From NCBI RefSeq assembly GCF_000968135.1, contig NZ_FO538765.1:3112001-3176000 (forward strand): DNA of 64,000 nucleotides, written 5' to 3'. The notes under the pieces are model-generated. The model did no database searches. It was not told the DNA's origin and saw nothing but the letters and a program-made list of their open reading frames with translations. Both the position numbers and the translations under genes were made by a program. Every line of letters begins with the position of its first letter. The first letter of the stretch is position 1. The stretch is from Magnetospira sp. QH-2 (GTDB lineage: Bacteria; Pseudomonadota; Alphaproteobacteria; Rhodospirillales; Magnetospiraceae). Of the stretch, positions 45,276 to 54,684 are shown one piece after another.

Positions 45276-47057
45276 ATGACCCGAAACTTCGCCGACCGCC
45301 TTGCTCGATTGCGACAATATCTTCTGAGTCAGGGTCTGGATGGGTTCGTCGTTCCCATGGCCGACGAGTTTCAGGGCGAATATCTACCCCCTTCGGCCCG
45401 TCGATTGGAGTGGCTTTGCGGGTTTTCCGGCTCAGCGGGGATCGCGGCGGTGCTGGCCGACCGGGCGGCGCTGTTTATCGACGGTCGCTATACCCTGCAG
45501 GCCCGCAACGAAGTGGATTCCACACTCTTCGAACATCGCCATTTGACTCAGCAGCCGTTGACCGCATGGATCACCGAGCAACTCCCCAGCGGCGGCAAGC
45601 TGGGCTATGACCCGCGCCTGCATACCGCCGATGGAGCCGGACGCCTGCGCAAGGCCTGCCACGACGCGGGCGCCGATGCGGTGCCGGTGGCCACCAATCC
45701 CATTGATACCCTCTGGCAGGACCGCCCCGCACCGCCGCGGGAACCGGCAAGGGCCTTCCCTCTTGCCCAAGCGGGACGCGACTCGGCGGACAAAAGGCGG
45801 GAGATGGCGGCCCACCTGACCAAGGCGGGTGAAGATGCCATGGTGCTGACAACCCCGGAATCGGTGGGCTGGCTGCTCAATCTGCGCGGGGCCGACCTGC
45901 CCTATACCCCGGTCGCCTTGGCTTTCGCCATTCTCCATGCCAAGAACCACCGAGTGGATCTATTCATTGATGCCGACCGGCTGCCAACCGATCTGGACCC
46001 CGCCGTGACGGCCGTCGCGCCCGATCAATTGGAACGGGCCCTTGATCGGTTGGGTCAGGCCGGGGCGAAAGTCCGGCTCGATCCCTCCTCTGCGGGACAA
46101 TGGTTTTTCGAGCGTCTGACCGCCGCGGGTGCCACCATATCCCGTGCCGCCGATCCCTGTATCCTGGCCAAGGCCAACAAGAACCCGGTGGAATTGGCGG
46201 GCATGCGCCACGCTCATCGGCGCGATGGCGTCACCCTGGTGCGCTTTCTTTCATGGCTCGACCGTCATGGTCTGAACGAGGGCGTGACGGAAAGCCTGGC
46301 CGCCGACCGCCTGGAAGGCCTGCGCCGGGAAAACGAGCATTTCCATGGCCTCAGCTTCCCGACCATCGTTGGCAGCGGGGCCAATGGTGCCATCGTCCAT
46401 TACCGGGTAACCGAAAACAGCAACCGGCGCCTAAATTCCGGGGACATGTTTCTGATTGATTCAGGTGCACAGTACCTTGACGGCACCACCGATGTCACCC
46501 GAACGGTGGTCATGGGCACCCCCACAACCGAGCAAAAGCGCCACTTTACTTTGGTATTAAAGGGACATATTAACTTAGCCGAGAGTTGCTTTCCCGTCGG
46601 CACCACCGGAGGTCAGATCGACGTGCTGGCCCGCCGCCCCCTATGGGAGGCCGGTCTGGATTATGACCATGGAACGGGGCACGGGGTCGGACATTTCCTG
46701 GGCGTGCACGAAGGCCCGCAACGGATCTCCAAGCTCTGCAACAAGGTGGCCTTGGCACCGGGCATGATCCTGTCCAATGAACCGGGCTACTATCGGGAAG
46801 GGGAATACGGTATCCGCATCGAGAATCTGGTGGCCGTCACCGAGGTCCTTCCGCCGCCCGGAGCCGAACGCCCCTTGCTCGGTTTCGAAACTCTCACCCT
46901 TTGCCCCATCGACCGACGGCTGGTCCAAACCGACATGCTGGGTGATGGCGAACAAAAGTGGCTGAACGCCTACCATGAACGGGTACGGGAGACGCTCACC
47001 CCGATGCTCGACCGCGATGACGAGGATTGGCTGGAGAACGCGACAGCCCCCCTTTAA
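45276..47057 (+). CDS. Aminopeptidase P family protein (Xaa-Pro aminopeptidase)
   Basis: A 593-aa M24B metallopeptidase. Two creatinase-like N-terminal domains (about 1-310) precede the catalytic pita-bread domain. Metal-ligand motifs are visible: FLIDSGAQYLDGTTDVTRTV (Asp, Asp), GTGHGVGHFLGVHEGPQ (His), and NEPGYYREGEYGIRIENLV (Glu, Glu). It cleaves the N-terminal residue before proline. Its stop overlaps the stop of the convergent ADP-ribosylglycohydrolase gene (TTTAA, 47053-47057). Confidence 0.93.
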   Translation: MTRNFADRLARLRQYLLSQGLDGFVVPMADEFQGEYLPPSARRLEWLCGFSGSAGIAAVLADRAALFIDGRYTLQARNEVDSTLFEHRHLTQQPLTAWITEQLPSGGKLGYDPRLHTADGAGRLRKACHDAGADAVPVATNPIDTLWQDRPAPPREPARAFPLAQAGRDSADKRREMAAHLTKAGEDAMVLTTPESVGWLLNLRGADLPYTPVALAFAILHAKNHRVDLFIDADRLPTDLDPAVTAVAPDQLERALDRLGQAGAKVRLDPSSAGQWFFERLTAAGATISRAADPCILAKANKNPVELAGMRHAHRRDGVTLVRFLSWLDRHGLNEGVTESLAADRLEGLRRENEHFHGLSFPTIVGSGANGAIVHYRVTENSNRRLNSGDMFLIDSGAQYLDGTTDVTRTVVMGTPTTEQKRHFTLVLKGHINLAESCFPVGTTGGQIDVLARRPLWEAGLDYDHGTGHGVGHFLGVHEGPQRISKLCNKVALAPGMILSNEPGYYREGEYGIRIENLVAVTEVLPPPGAERPLLGFETLTLCPIDRRLVQTDMLGDGEQKWLNAYHERVRETLTPMLDRDDEDWLENATAPL

Positions 47058-48082
47058 GCCGCCGCGACCATCTCTTGGCACTCTTCGGCCAGCATCATGA
47101 GTTCCTGGAGCGTCCAGGTGCCTTGATCGTTGAGCCGATCAGCCATGCCCCAGGGTATCTGGTCCAGGCCGTTGCGGGCCCCCGAGATCGCCCCGGCCAT
47201 GGCGCCGGTGGTATCCACGTCGCCGCCGACAATCACCGCCGTGCGCAAGGTTTCACGAAAGTCGTCGGGGCTGCGCAGGAAACTGTATAGCGCCCAGAGC
47301 ACCGACCCGACCACATAGGGCGGGATGCCCAGCCACATATCCCGGTGATTCATGGGCCGCCCGGCCCGGGCAATGAACCGCAAGGCCTTTTCCGGCGTCA
47401 GCCCAATCCAATCGGCGAGCCGCATCAAGGCATCACTCATGTCCGCATCCACCGGATCAGTCCATTGGGTCAGGCGCTTCAAAAAAGCCCGCGGGACAAT
47501 TTCGTCTTCTGTCATGGCCAGGGCGACGGCGCCTGCAATGGCCACAGACCCTGCCTGACAGCGTGTGTCGGCGTGGGTTATCAGCCCTTGTTCCAGAGCC
47601 GCCCGGACCAGGGTTTCAGGATCGTCGTGAAAGAACAGCCCCACCGGTCCGGCTCGCATGGCACTGCCGCTGCCCGCTTCCGGCGCCGGGGCTCCCGCCT
47701 CCTGCCAGGGGATTCCTGCTTCGAGCCGTTCCGCTGCCTCGCGGGTTGCTCGCCCACCGCCCACCACTTCGTGACGGGCGAAAATCCGGCTGATCCGCGC
47801 CGCATAGTCTTCGGGAACGAAACCCTGATTGTCGCGGTAGCTGATCATGAGCTCCCGCGCCAACTGGGAATCGTCGGAATACTGGCCCATGGGATAAATG
47901 CCCCGATGGATCTCTGGAATGCGGCCATGGGGATCGTGGCTGCCCACGGCGCCGCCCAGCACCGCATCCACATGCCCCCGGCAGACGCTTTCCAATTGTC
48001 CTTGGACGATAAAGCCCAGGGCATCGCCCACGCATTGACCGATGAAACTGCCCGAGAAGGCATCATGACGGATCTCACGCAT
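47054..48082 (-). CDS. ADP-ribosylglycohydrolase family protein
   Basis: A 342-aa DraG/ARH-like hydrolase. The N-terminal motif is FIGQCVGDALGF; the metal-binding motifs are YSDDSQLARELM and VGGDVDTTGAMAGAIS, where canonical enzymes have YTDDT and GGDTD. Removes ADP-ribose from proteins or small molecules; target unknown. ATG 48082 overlaps the EEP gene stop by 8 nt; the longer upstream frame is in that gene. Confidence 0.85.
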   Translation of the reverse strand: MREIRHDAFSGSFIGQCVGDALGFIVQGQLESVCRGHVDAVLGGAVGSHDPHGRIPEIHRGIYPMGQYSDDSQLARELMISYRDNQGFVPEDYAARISRIFARHEVVGGGRATREAAERLEAGIPWQEAGAPAPEAGSGSAMRAGPVGLFFHDDPETLVRAALEQGLITHADTRCQAGSVAIAGAVALAMTEDEIVPRAFLKRLTQWTDPVDADMSDALMRLADWIGLTPEKALRFIARAGRPMNHRDMWLGIPPYVVGSVLWALYSFLRSPDDFRETLRTAVIVGGDVDTTGAMAGAISGARNGLDQIPWGMADRLNDQGTWTLQELMMLAEECQEMVAAA

Positions 48083-49073
48083 CGGGGATCTCGAACTCGG
48101 CCACCACCGGCGCGTGATAGGACTCCGGCCCGCCCGGCACCGCATGGGCGCCGACCAATTCATCGCCGAGTGCCTCGTTATGGATTTCGGAGGATCGGTA
48201 CCAGGCCAGCAATGACCGGGATACCAGCACATGATCGAGCATTTGCGGCCTTCCGTGATGGACTACTGAATAACGTTGGGATTGCGGCAGGCTTCTTTCA
48301 AGGGGTACCAGAGTCCGCCCCACCAAATGAGGATTGCCGGCGTCCTCCTCGTCGCCCCGGATGGTACGCACGGGAGTCTGATACAGATCGGCATTGTAGT
48401 CACCGCAAACAACGATGCGTGCATCAGGGTCTTGATCTTGAATCTGGTCGATCAGCAAGCGGGCTTCCAATGCCTGTCCGGCTCTTTTGACCGCCGCCAG
48501 GAACATGCCCTCGGCCCAGCCGGACATACTGTCCCAGACCGGCGGGTGGGATTTGCCTCCCGGCACGTAGGCAGCCCGGGGAGCGCGCAAATGGACGTTC
48601 AGCACATGCAATCGCCGACCATGGCTCAGATCCAACTCAGCCTGCAAGATAGCCCGATCCCACTCTATGGAGTCCTCTGTGCCACCGCCCGAGGGCGAGT
48701 GATAGCGCGGAGCCTGCACTAGATCGTGACGAATTTGTCGATGGACTTGAAAGGGAAACCGACTCAGAAGCACCAGATTATGGCGATCTCTCGCTCCACC
48801 GGTGTGATGACTGCGGGTATGAATACGATGAAACTCCCCATAGGGGGTGTCTTGCAACAAGCGGTCCAAGGCATCCAATTCCCGCCGTTTGCCCTTTTCC
48901 GGTTTCTGTCCGTTGACCTCTTGCAAACAGATCACGTCGGCGCGCAACCGCTCCAATTGCGGTCTCAGCACGGCGATGCGTTCCGCTAAATCCGCCGTAT
49001 TCGCCCCATTTTCGGGCAGATCCAGACTTTCCAAATTGAAGGTGGCGATACGCAGGCGGTCGGGCATAGGCAT
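48075..49073 (-). CDS. Endonuclease/exonuclease/phosphatase family protein
   Basis: About 332 aa with the EEP motifs in order: IATFNLESLD (Asn), VICLQEVNGQ (Glu), VVCGDYNADL (Asp/Asn) and MLDHVLVSRSL, with SYHAPV at the end where SDHxPV is usual. No signal peptide. Could act on nucleic acids or phosphoesters. ATG 49073 follows GGAG; an in-frame start at 49091 is weaker. Confidence 0.82.
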   Translation of the reverse strand: MPMPDRLRIATFNLESLDLPENGANTADLAERIAVLRPQLERLRADVICLQEVNGQKPEKGKRRELDALDRLLQDTPYGEFHRIHTRSHHTGGARDRHNLVLLSRFPFQVHRQIRHDLVQAPRYHSPSGGGTEDSIEWDRAILQAELDLSHGRRLHVLNVHLRAPRAAYVPGGKSHPPVWDSMSGWAEGMFLAAVKRAGQALEARLLIDQIQDQDPDARIVVCGDYNADLYQTPVRTIRGDEEDAGNPHLVGRTLVPLERSLPQSQRYSVVHHGRPQMLDHVLVSRSLLAWYRSSEIHNEALGDELVGAHAVPGGPESYHAPVVAEFEIPDA

Positions 49074-49260
49074 GCTTCTCCGAGGGGACACACAGCATAG
49101 GGGTCGGATTGCCGTGAAATCAAGAAATGCCGGGGGTGAACGAATTTTTGCGCACGTTATTTACGCCTTAAGAATTAGCCGATAGACTACGCGCATGCGA
49201 CGTCTTTCCCAGGCCGTCGTCCTGGTGACGTTGTTTCAGTTTCATAGGTATTCGAGGATC

Positions 49261-50361
49261 ATGTCCAAGCCTACCCGCCCTTTGTCCGCTGCGGCCCTTG
49301 AGCCGATGTACCGGATCCCCGATTCCGCGGATATGGATCCGGAGCGCAAAAAGGTCCTCATCGGCGCCGCCAAGATCATGCTTGGACGGGTGCAGAAGAA
49401 AGGGCTGATCCCTGAAGACCAGGGCTATGGCGCGGTGGTCGCTTCGCCAAAACAACTGTTCACATGCTTCAAAGCGTTCCAAGACGACCCTTCCATCGGC
49501 AAGGATCTGGTCGTCGATCAGCGTGGACAGCCCGTGGCGCCGGACAACGGGTCCACGACCCTGGTTTGCGGCCCGACCTTGGAACAGGTAGAAAAGCTGC
49601 TGGTCTCCACATGCGGCAACAAGTTTTTTGGCGGCGTTCCGCCCAAAGGATCGAAAAGGAAGATCGATCCGGTCTACAAGCAGCTTCGGCCCTATCTTGC
49701 TTTTTCGTGGCAATTGCCGCTGCTGCCGATCTTCAAGGAAGAATACAATTTTGCCCATCTGCGTTATCTGGACCGCGATGTCATGCTGCTGCGGGACCCT
49801 GAGTCGGTCTATCAGATTGCCGGCTTTGGCCCGCGCGAGATCGACGCGGCGCGCAACAATCTCGGGGACCGCTTTCCCGAGATGCTCAACGCCAATGCCA
49901 AAGCCCTCGGTGGGGTGGCGCTGATCAAGGACGACATCCCCAAGACCCTGGCCCGCATCGAAAAGGCCGTCGGATATCGTGTCTGGGATTTTTTCGCCCG
50001 CGATAAACAGTATGTGGTCGAGGTGCTCAACATCAGCCATCTGGACCTGCGCGCCATTGGGCCGTTGCTGGTGGACTTGTCCCTGGAGGCCCTGATCGAG
50101 GCCACGGAGATCCCAGTGCGTATTCTCGAGCCGTTGCTCAAGGCTTTCCCGGAAGTCCTGGGCGACGACACCAACAAGCTGTTGCGCGAACCAGGATTTT
50201 GCAAAGAATTCTTCCGTCCCATTATGACCTCGTTCCGCTATATGGAATTCAAGGACGAGACCAAGGAGGAAGTGGATAAGGTCGTCGGTGATGCCGCCTT
50301 GCTGAAGCTGGGCGCCAATCGCGAGCGGATCAATAATTGGATGCAGCGACAAGGGCTCTAA
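49261..50361 (+). CDS. Conserved-looking protein of unknown function
   Basis: A 366-aa soluble protein without recognised family. The N-terminus contains MDPERKKVLIGAAKIMLGRV; the centre has PTLEQVEKLLVSTCGNKFFG; the C-terminal half is helical (LDLRAIGPLLVDLSLEALIE). No membrane segment or signal. ATG 49261 has GAGG close by and is preferred over ATG 49195. The stop TAA is formed from the TA target plus the first base of a MITE. Confidence 0.65.
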   Translation: MSKPTRPLSAAALEPMYRIPDSADMDPERKKVLIGAAKIMLGRVQKKGLIPEDQGYGAVVASPKQLFTCFKAFQDDPSIGKDLVVDQRGQPVAPDNGSTTLVCGPTLEQVEKLLVSTCGNKFFGGVPPKGSKRKIDPVYKQLRPYLAFSWQLPLLPIFKEEYNFAHLRYLDRDVMLLRDPESVYQIAGFGPREIDAARNNLGDRFPEMLNANAKALGGVALIKDDIPKTLARIEKAVGYRVWDFFARDKQYVVEVLNISHLDLRAIGPLLVDLSLEALIEATEIPVRILEPLLKAFPEVLGDDTNKLLREPGFCKEFFRPIMTSFRYMEFKDETKEEVDKVVGDAALLKLGANRERINNWMQRQGL

Positions 50362-50514
50362 CAGACTGCTGAAAAAATCCGATTTCAAGCGCGTGGCGAC
50401 ACATGCTTCGACACGTTCAGCATGAGGGCCATCGAACTTTCAACATGTTAGCCTCACCCTGAGCTTGTCGAAGGGCGAGGGGGGCCATAGGCCAACACTT
50501 TATCAGCAGCCTGC
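50361..50514. mobile_element. MITE copy A, intact
   Basis: A 154-bp element with imperfect terminal inverted repeats ACAGACTGCTGA and TCAGCAGCCTGC, flanked by TA on both sides (50359-50360, 50515-50516). That fits IS630/Tc1-mariner-type TA targeting. The interior is palindromic (CTTCGACA...GTTCAGCATGAGG and CACCCTGAGCTTGTCGAAG). Copy B at 43310-44872 is the inverse and disrupted. No autonomous partner lies in the window. Confidence 0.82.
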
Positions 50515-50576
50515 TAAAATCTTTAGATGTGGAGCCCCACGAGGTTGTTCTCGATCAGACCGATTCTGTCGCCCGT

Positions 50577-51938
50577 CTATTTCTGCAAAACCACCTGATT
50601 CCGACCATTTTGCTTGGCCGCGTAAAGGGCCTCGTCGGCGGCTTTGAGCAATTCTTCTTCGTTGTTGTAGCTCTTGCTGTCCGGGTAGGCCGCCCCACCG
50701 ACTGAACTGGTCACGCGGATCACCTGATCCCCGTCCTGAACTTCCGATTCCTCGATGCTGCGGCGCAGCCGTTCGCCCAGGTCGCGGGTATCCTCGGTGG
50801 AGGCCCCGGGCAGGATGGCAAAGAATTCCTCGCCGCCGTAGCGCACCAGGATATCACCCTCGCGGAACAACTTCTGCGCCGCCTTGGCAACCGCGATCAG
50901 CACCCGGTCGCCGATCAGATGACCATAGGTGTCATTGATATGCTTGAAGTGGTCCAGATCGAACATCAGCACCGAAATGGTGTTGTCGTTGCGGCTGGCG
51001 CGGACGAATTCCTCGCGCAGGCGCTTGGAGCCGAAGCGGCGGTTGTACAGCCCAGTCAGCGGATCGATGGCCGCCATGTGCTGTAGGCGCTCATGGACCA
51101 GTGAATTCTGTAGCGCCAGACCGAGGCTCTGCAACAGCAGATCGAGCAGCCGCTTTGTGCCCATCTCGTAGGACTGTGGCGCCGCCAGGACCAGAATGCC
51201 GAATACCGCCTTGTTGTATTCAATGGGCGCCATCAATACCTGGCGCGGACGGAAATCGGTCAGGGTGCCATCCACTTGCAGGTCATTGGGTAGGTCCAAG
51301 GTCACGGCCTTGCCCGTGCGCAGCACATGCCGCACATGGTCACTATCGGCCAGCTTGGCCGGGGTGCGGATGCCATGGGCCCCGGCCACCTGCATCTGGC
51401 CTTCTTGTTCGATCAAGATGGTGGCGGCGGTGGAACTGGTATACTCCAGCAGCAATTGGATGGCCTCGGTGGTCAGTTCGTCGAAATTGAGATGCTCCGA
51501 CAAGGTCCGCGAGAAAGTATTGACCGCCGTTTCCACGTCATGAGCATCGGTCAGAGTCTGAATCAGGTGGTTGAACGAGCGGGCGCATTCGCCGATCTCG
51601 TCTTCGGAATCCTCGGCCACGTGACAGGTCAGCGGATCGCATTCGATGGGGCCGTCTTCAAACATATGAGTGCTGAACAGATCTTCGACCTTGTTCATGC
51701 GCTGCGACATGATCTGCAAACGCGGCCTGAAGACCACATGGGCCAAGGCGTAATTCAGCCAGCCCAGCGCCAATCCCGCCCCCAAGGTGGCGAAAAAGAA
51801 CGCCGGCGTCATGACCTGATCCGAGGCCACGCCGAGCATCACGGCAAAGAACGGAAATATCGCCCCGACAATCAGTCCGAGGACGACCATCCAAATGGCA
51901 AGGTCCGTGAAAGCCTTGCTGGTCAATCTGGGTAGCAC
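50577..51938 (-). CDS. GAF-GGDEF diguanylate cyclase, membrane-anchored
   Basis: 453 aa. Two N-terminal helices (LAIWMVVLGLIVGAIFPFFA and FFFATLGAGLALGWLNYA) precede a HAMP-like segment, a GAF domain (about 140-280) and a GGDEF domain with the active motif RYGGEEFFAIL and DPLTGLYNRR. It probably makes cyclic di-GMP. The start is GTG 51938 with GGGAGG upstream. Confidence 0.93.
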   Translation of the reverse strand: MLPRLTSKAFTDLAIWMVVLGLIVGAIFPFFAVMLGVASDQVMTPAFFFATLGAGLALGWLNYALAHVVFRPRLQIMSQRMNKVEDLFSTHMFEDGPIECDPLTCHVAEDSEDEIGECARSFNHLIQTLTDAHDVETAVNTFSRTLSEHLNFDELTTEAIQLLLEYTSSTAATILIEQEGQMQVAGAHGIRTPAKLADSDHVRHVLRTGKAVTLDLPNDLQVDGTLTDFRPRQVLMAPIEYNKAVFGILVLAAPQSYEMGTKRLLDLLLQSLGLALQNSLVHERLQHMAAIDPLTGLYNRRFGSKRLREEFVRASRNDNTISVLMFDLDHFKHINDTYGHLIGDRVLIAVAKAAQKLFREGDILVRYGGEEFFAILPGASTEDTRDLGERLRRSIEESEVQDGDQVIRVTSSVGGAAYPDSKSYNNEEELLKAADEALYAAKQNGRNQVVLQK

Positions 51939-52040
51939 CCGCGCCTCCCATTCGCTTTGGTGCCGATGATTCTTTTTTTATGGTCGGGAGCATAACCCGT
52001 TTGGGAGGCGAAATGAACCCCTCATCTCTGAAAGGTCTTT

Positions 52041-52649
52041 TCAGGCCGCCTGGTTGCCCGCCGCGGCGGCGGCCCGGCCCCTTTCGAAGGCTTTCTCATT
52101 GAGCTCGACCAGATGTGGCTTGCGCGCCCGGAATCGGTCCAGAATCATTTCCTTGAGCAGGTCCGCCTCGAACGGCAGATGGTCCCCGATGGCGCCCAGC
52201 ATGACCGTATTGACCAGCCGGAATTCACCCAGTTCCCGCGCAATCTCTCCGGCATCGAAGTCATAAACCATGACCCCTGCATCCCGCATGGCTTTCACCG
52301 GATCGTCCGGATAGGGGAACAGGCCCAAAGAGACCACCGGCGGCTCCAACGCATGGGTATTGACCATGGCCACACCGCCTTTTTTCAGGTGGCTGATCCA
52401 GCGCATGGATTCCGCCGGTTCGAAGCCAAGAATAATGTCGGCCTCGCCCTTGGGGATCGCCGGAGACAGGACGCGAGGGCCGAAGCGCACATGGCTGGTG
52501 ACCACGCCGCCGCGCTGAGCCATGCCCGCAACCTCGGTCTTTTTGACATCCAGCCCCAAGGCGATGGCACATTGGGACAGGATCTCCGACGCCGTCATGA
52601 CCCCTTGGCCGCCGATTCCGCAGACCATGATATTGGTGAGTTCCGACAT
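52041..52649 (-). CDS. iorB: Indolepyruvate oxidoreductase beta subunit
   Basis: A 202-aa subunit of indolepyruvate:ferredoxin oxidoreductase (POR gamma-type domain): VCGIGGQGVMTASEILSQCA, EVAGMAQRGGVVTSHVRFG. It works with IorA to convert arylpyruvates to arylacyl-CoA, CO2 and reduced ferredoxin. ATG 52649 has AAGGAG and lies 11 nt after iorA. Confidence 0.93.
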   Translation of the reverse strand: MSELTNIMVCGIGGQGVMTASEILSQCAIALGLDVKKTEVAGMAQRGGVVTSHVRFGPRVLSPAIPKGEADIILGFEPAESMRWISHLKKGGVAMVNTHALEPPVVSLGLFPYPDDPVKAMRDAGVMVYDFDAGEIARELGEFRLVNTVMLGAIGDHLPFEADLLKEMILDRFRARKPHLVELNEKAFERGRAAAAAGNQAA

Positions 52650-52660
52650 GGTCTGTCTCC

Positions 52661-54520
52661 TTAGTGAATTCCGTCGAAGGGGCTATCCGCGGGCACGATG
52701 GCGTTGGGCCCGCAGGTGGTGGGGCAGAGATTACAGCCGGTGCAGGCCGCGGTCTCGATGGTCACCCAGGCTTTTTCAATGGGTTTGCCCTTGGGCGTGG
52801 TGGTCATCTCGCGTTTGGTCACCAGGATCGCCGGGCAGCCGACGTTGAGGCAGTTGGCGCAACCGGTGCAATCTTCGTCGATCACCTTCAAGGGCTGATA
52901 TTTCTGGAACTCTGGAATCAGCACACAAGGCTGGTCGGTGATGATCACCGACGGCTCCGGCTGTTTCACCTCTTCCTTGATCATCTTGTAGATGGTCGGC
53001 ATTTCGTAGGGGTTCACCTTGCGAATTCGTTCCGGATTGACGCCCAGAGCCTCGGCCAGCTTGGCGAAGTCCACCGACGGGGCCTCGTCACCATGGATAT
53101 CGGTGCCGGTCCCGGCGTGGGACTGGCCGCCCGTCATGCCGGTGGTCCGGTTGTCCAGCAGCATCACAGTGACATTGCCTCGGTTGTAGACCATATCCAG
53201 CAACCCCTGCATGCCCATATGCAGGAAGGTGGAATCACCGATCACCGCGACGATGCCCTTGGACTTGTCGGCCTCGGCGCGGCCCAGATCCATGCCCAAG
53301 GCCATGCCCATGGAGGCGCCCATGCAGGTGGTGGTGTCCAAGGCGTTCCAGGGATGCCCGGCGCCCAGGGTGTAACAGCCGATGTCACCGGCGATATTGA
53401 TGTTCCGATGCAGCTTCGACAGGCAGTAATAGACCGACAGATGCGGACAGCCGACGCACATGGTCGGCGGACGGGGGAAAACCTCCATATCCTTCGAGGC
53501 GGTTTCCGGCACCACCACCGGCTCGCCCAACAGCTTCTTGATGGCCGGTTGGATCACCGGCACCGAAAGCTCATGAATGCGCGGCAGGATATCCTTGCCA
53601 TGCACATGCAGGCCCGCTGCCTTCAGTTCATTTTCCATCACCGGTTCGGTCTCTTCGACCACCACCAGCTTGTCCACCGTCGCGGCAAAGGCCTTGATGC
53701 TCTCCACCGGCAGCGGGCAGGTGAAACCCAGCTTCATGATCGGCACATTGGGAAAGGCTTCCCGGGCGTGCATATAGGCCGGGCCGGAGGTCAGAAGCCC
53801 GATCCGCTTGTCGGAGCCATCCTCGATGACATTGAGGTCGGTCTGCTCGGCAAACGCGGTCAATTGTGTTTCCCGGTCCAACTGCCAGGGCAGTCGCACC
53901 CGGGCCGTGGAGGGAACAAGTACCCAGCGGGACGGATCCCGGGTGAAAGGCACCTCGGGGCGCTCTTCGCGCTCGCCAACGGTGACCATGGCTTTCACAT
54001 GGCAGATACGGGTGGTCAGGCGCAGGATCACCGGGGTGGAGAACTGCTCGGAGATTTCAAATCCCCGTTTGACCATTTCATAGGCTTCCTGTGAATCCGC
54101 CGGTTCCATGATCGGCACATGGGCGAAGCGGCCCCAAAAGCGGCTATCTTGCTCATTCTGCGATGAGGACAAGCCCACGTCATCGGCGATGGCGATGACC
54201 AGCCCGCCGCCAACCCCAGCCAGAGTCTGGCTCATCAAGGCGTCCGAGGCCACGTTCATGCCCACATGCTTCATGGCGCAAAAGGCCCGGGCTCCGGCCA
54301 CCGAGGCACCGATGGCCACTTCCAACGAGACTTTCTCGTTGACCGACCATTGGGCGTGAATATCCGGATACAGAGCCAGGCTTTCCAGAATTTCGGTGGA
54401 GGGTGTGCCGGGATAAGCAGTGCCCACACGAACGCCGGCCTCCCAGGCGCCTCGCGCTACTGCTTCATTGCCGGACATGAGATGAGATGTGGCGGCTGCT
54501 GCCTGGACCAATGCGTTCAC
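52661..54520 (-). CDS. iorA: Indolepyruvate ferredoxin oxidoreductase alpha subunit
   Basis: A 619-aa TPP enzyme subunit. The N-terminal POR domain includes AYPGTPSTEI; the TPP-binding segment is GDIGCYTLGAGHPWN and GDSTFLHMGM; C-terminal 2x[4Fe-4S] motifs are CTGCANCLNVGCP and CTGCNLCPTTCGP. Start GTG 54520 with GAGG upstream. The TrxR-type reductase on the other strand suggests how reduced ferredoxin might be re-used. Confidence 0.95.
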   Translation of the reverse strand: MNALVQAAAATSHLMSGNEAVARGAWEAGVRVGTAYPGTPSTEILESLALYPDIHAQWSVNEKVSLEVAIGASVAGARAFCAMKHVGMNVASDALMSQTLAGVGGGLVIAIADDVGLSSSQNEQDSRFWGRFAHVPIMEPADSQEAYEMVKRGFEISEQFSTPVILRLTTRICHVKAMVTVGEREERPEVPFTRDPSRWVLVPSTARVRLPWQLDRETQLTAFAEQTDLNVIEDGSDKRIGLLTSGPAYMHAREAFPNVPIMKLGFTCPLPVESIKAFAATVDKLVVVEETEPVMENELKAAGLHVHGKDILPRIHELSVPVIQPAIKKLLGEPVVVPETASKDMEVFPRPPTMCVGCPHLSVYYCLSKLHRNINIAGDIGCYTLGAGHPWNALDTTTCMGASMGMALGMDLGRAEADKSKGIVAVIGDSTFLHMGMQGLLDMVYNRGNVTVMLLDNRTTGMTGGQSHAGTGTDIHGDEAPSVDFAKLAEALGVNPERIRKVNPYEMPTIYKMIKEEVKQPEPSVIITDQPCVLIPEFQKYQPLKVIDEDCTGCANCLNVGCPAILVTKREMTTTPKGKPIEKAWVTIETAACTGCNLCPTTCGPNAIVPADSPFDGIH

Positions 54521-54684
54521 GGATAGTTACCTCGCCAGATGCGTTGCACTGCAATAGGACCGTCTGTGTTACACCTCCGAAGAGGGGTACGGGAAGTTTT
54601 TTTTACCCGGCGTCCCTCCCGAGAACTGGCACATGGCTTGCGATCCTCAGCGCATACAATAGTCTTACAAGAGGATCCTCATCC
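54521..54684. promoter_or_regulatory. Divergent promoter region of iorAB and the reductase
   Basis: Contains TTGCACTGCAATA at about 54544, sharing TTGCACTGCA with the ccr-ecm element at 34943. This hints that the same regulator may act here. No clear -35/-10 was found. Confidence 0.35.
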
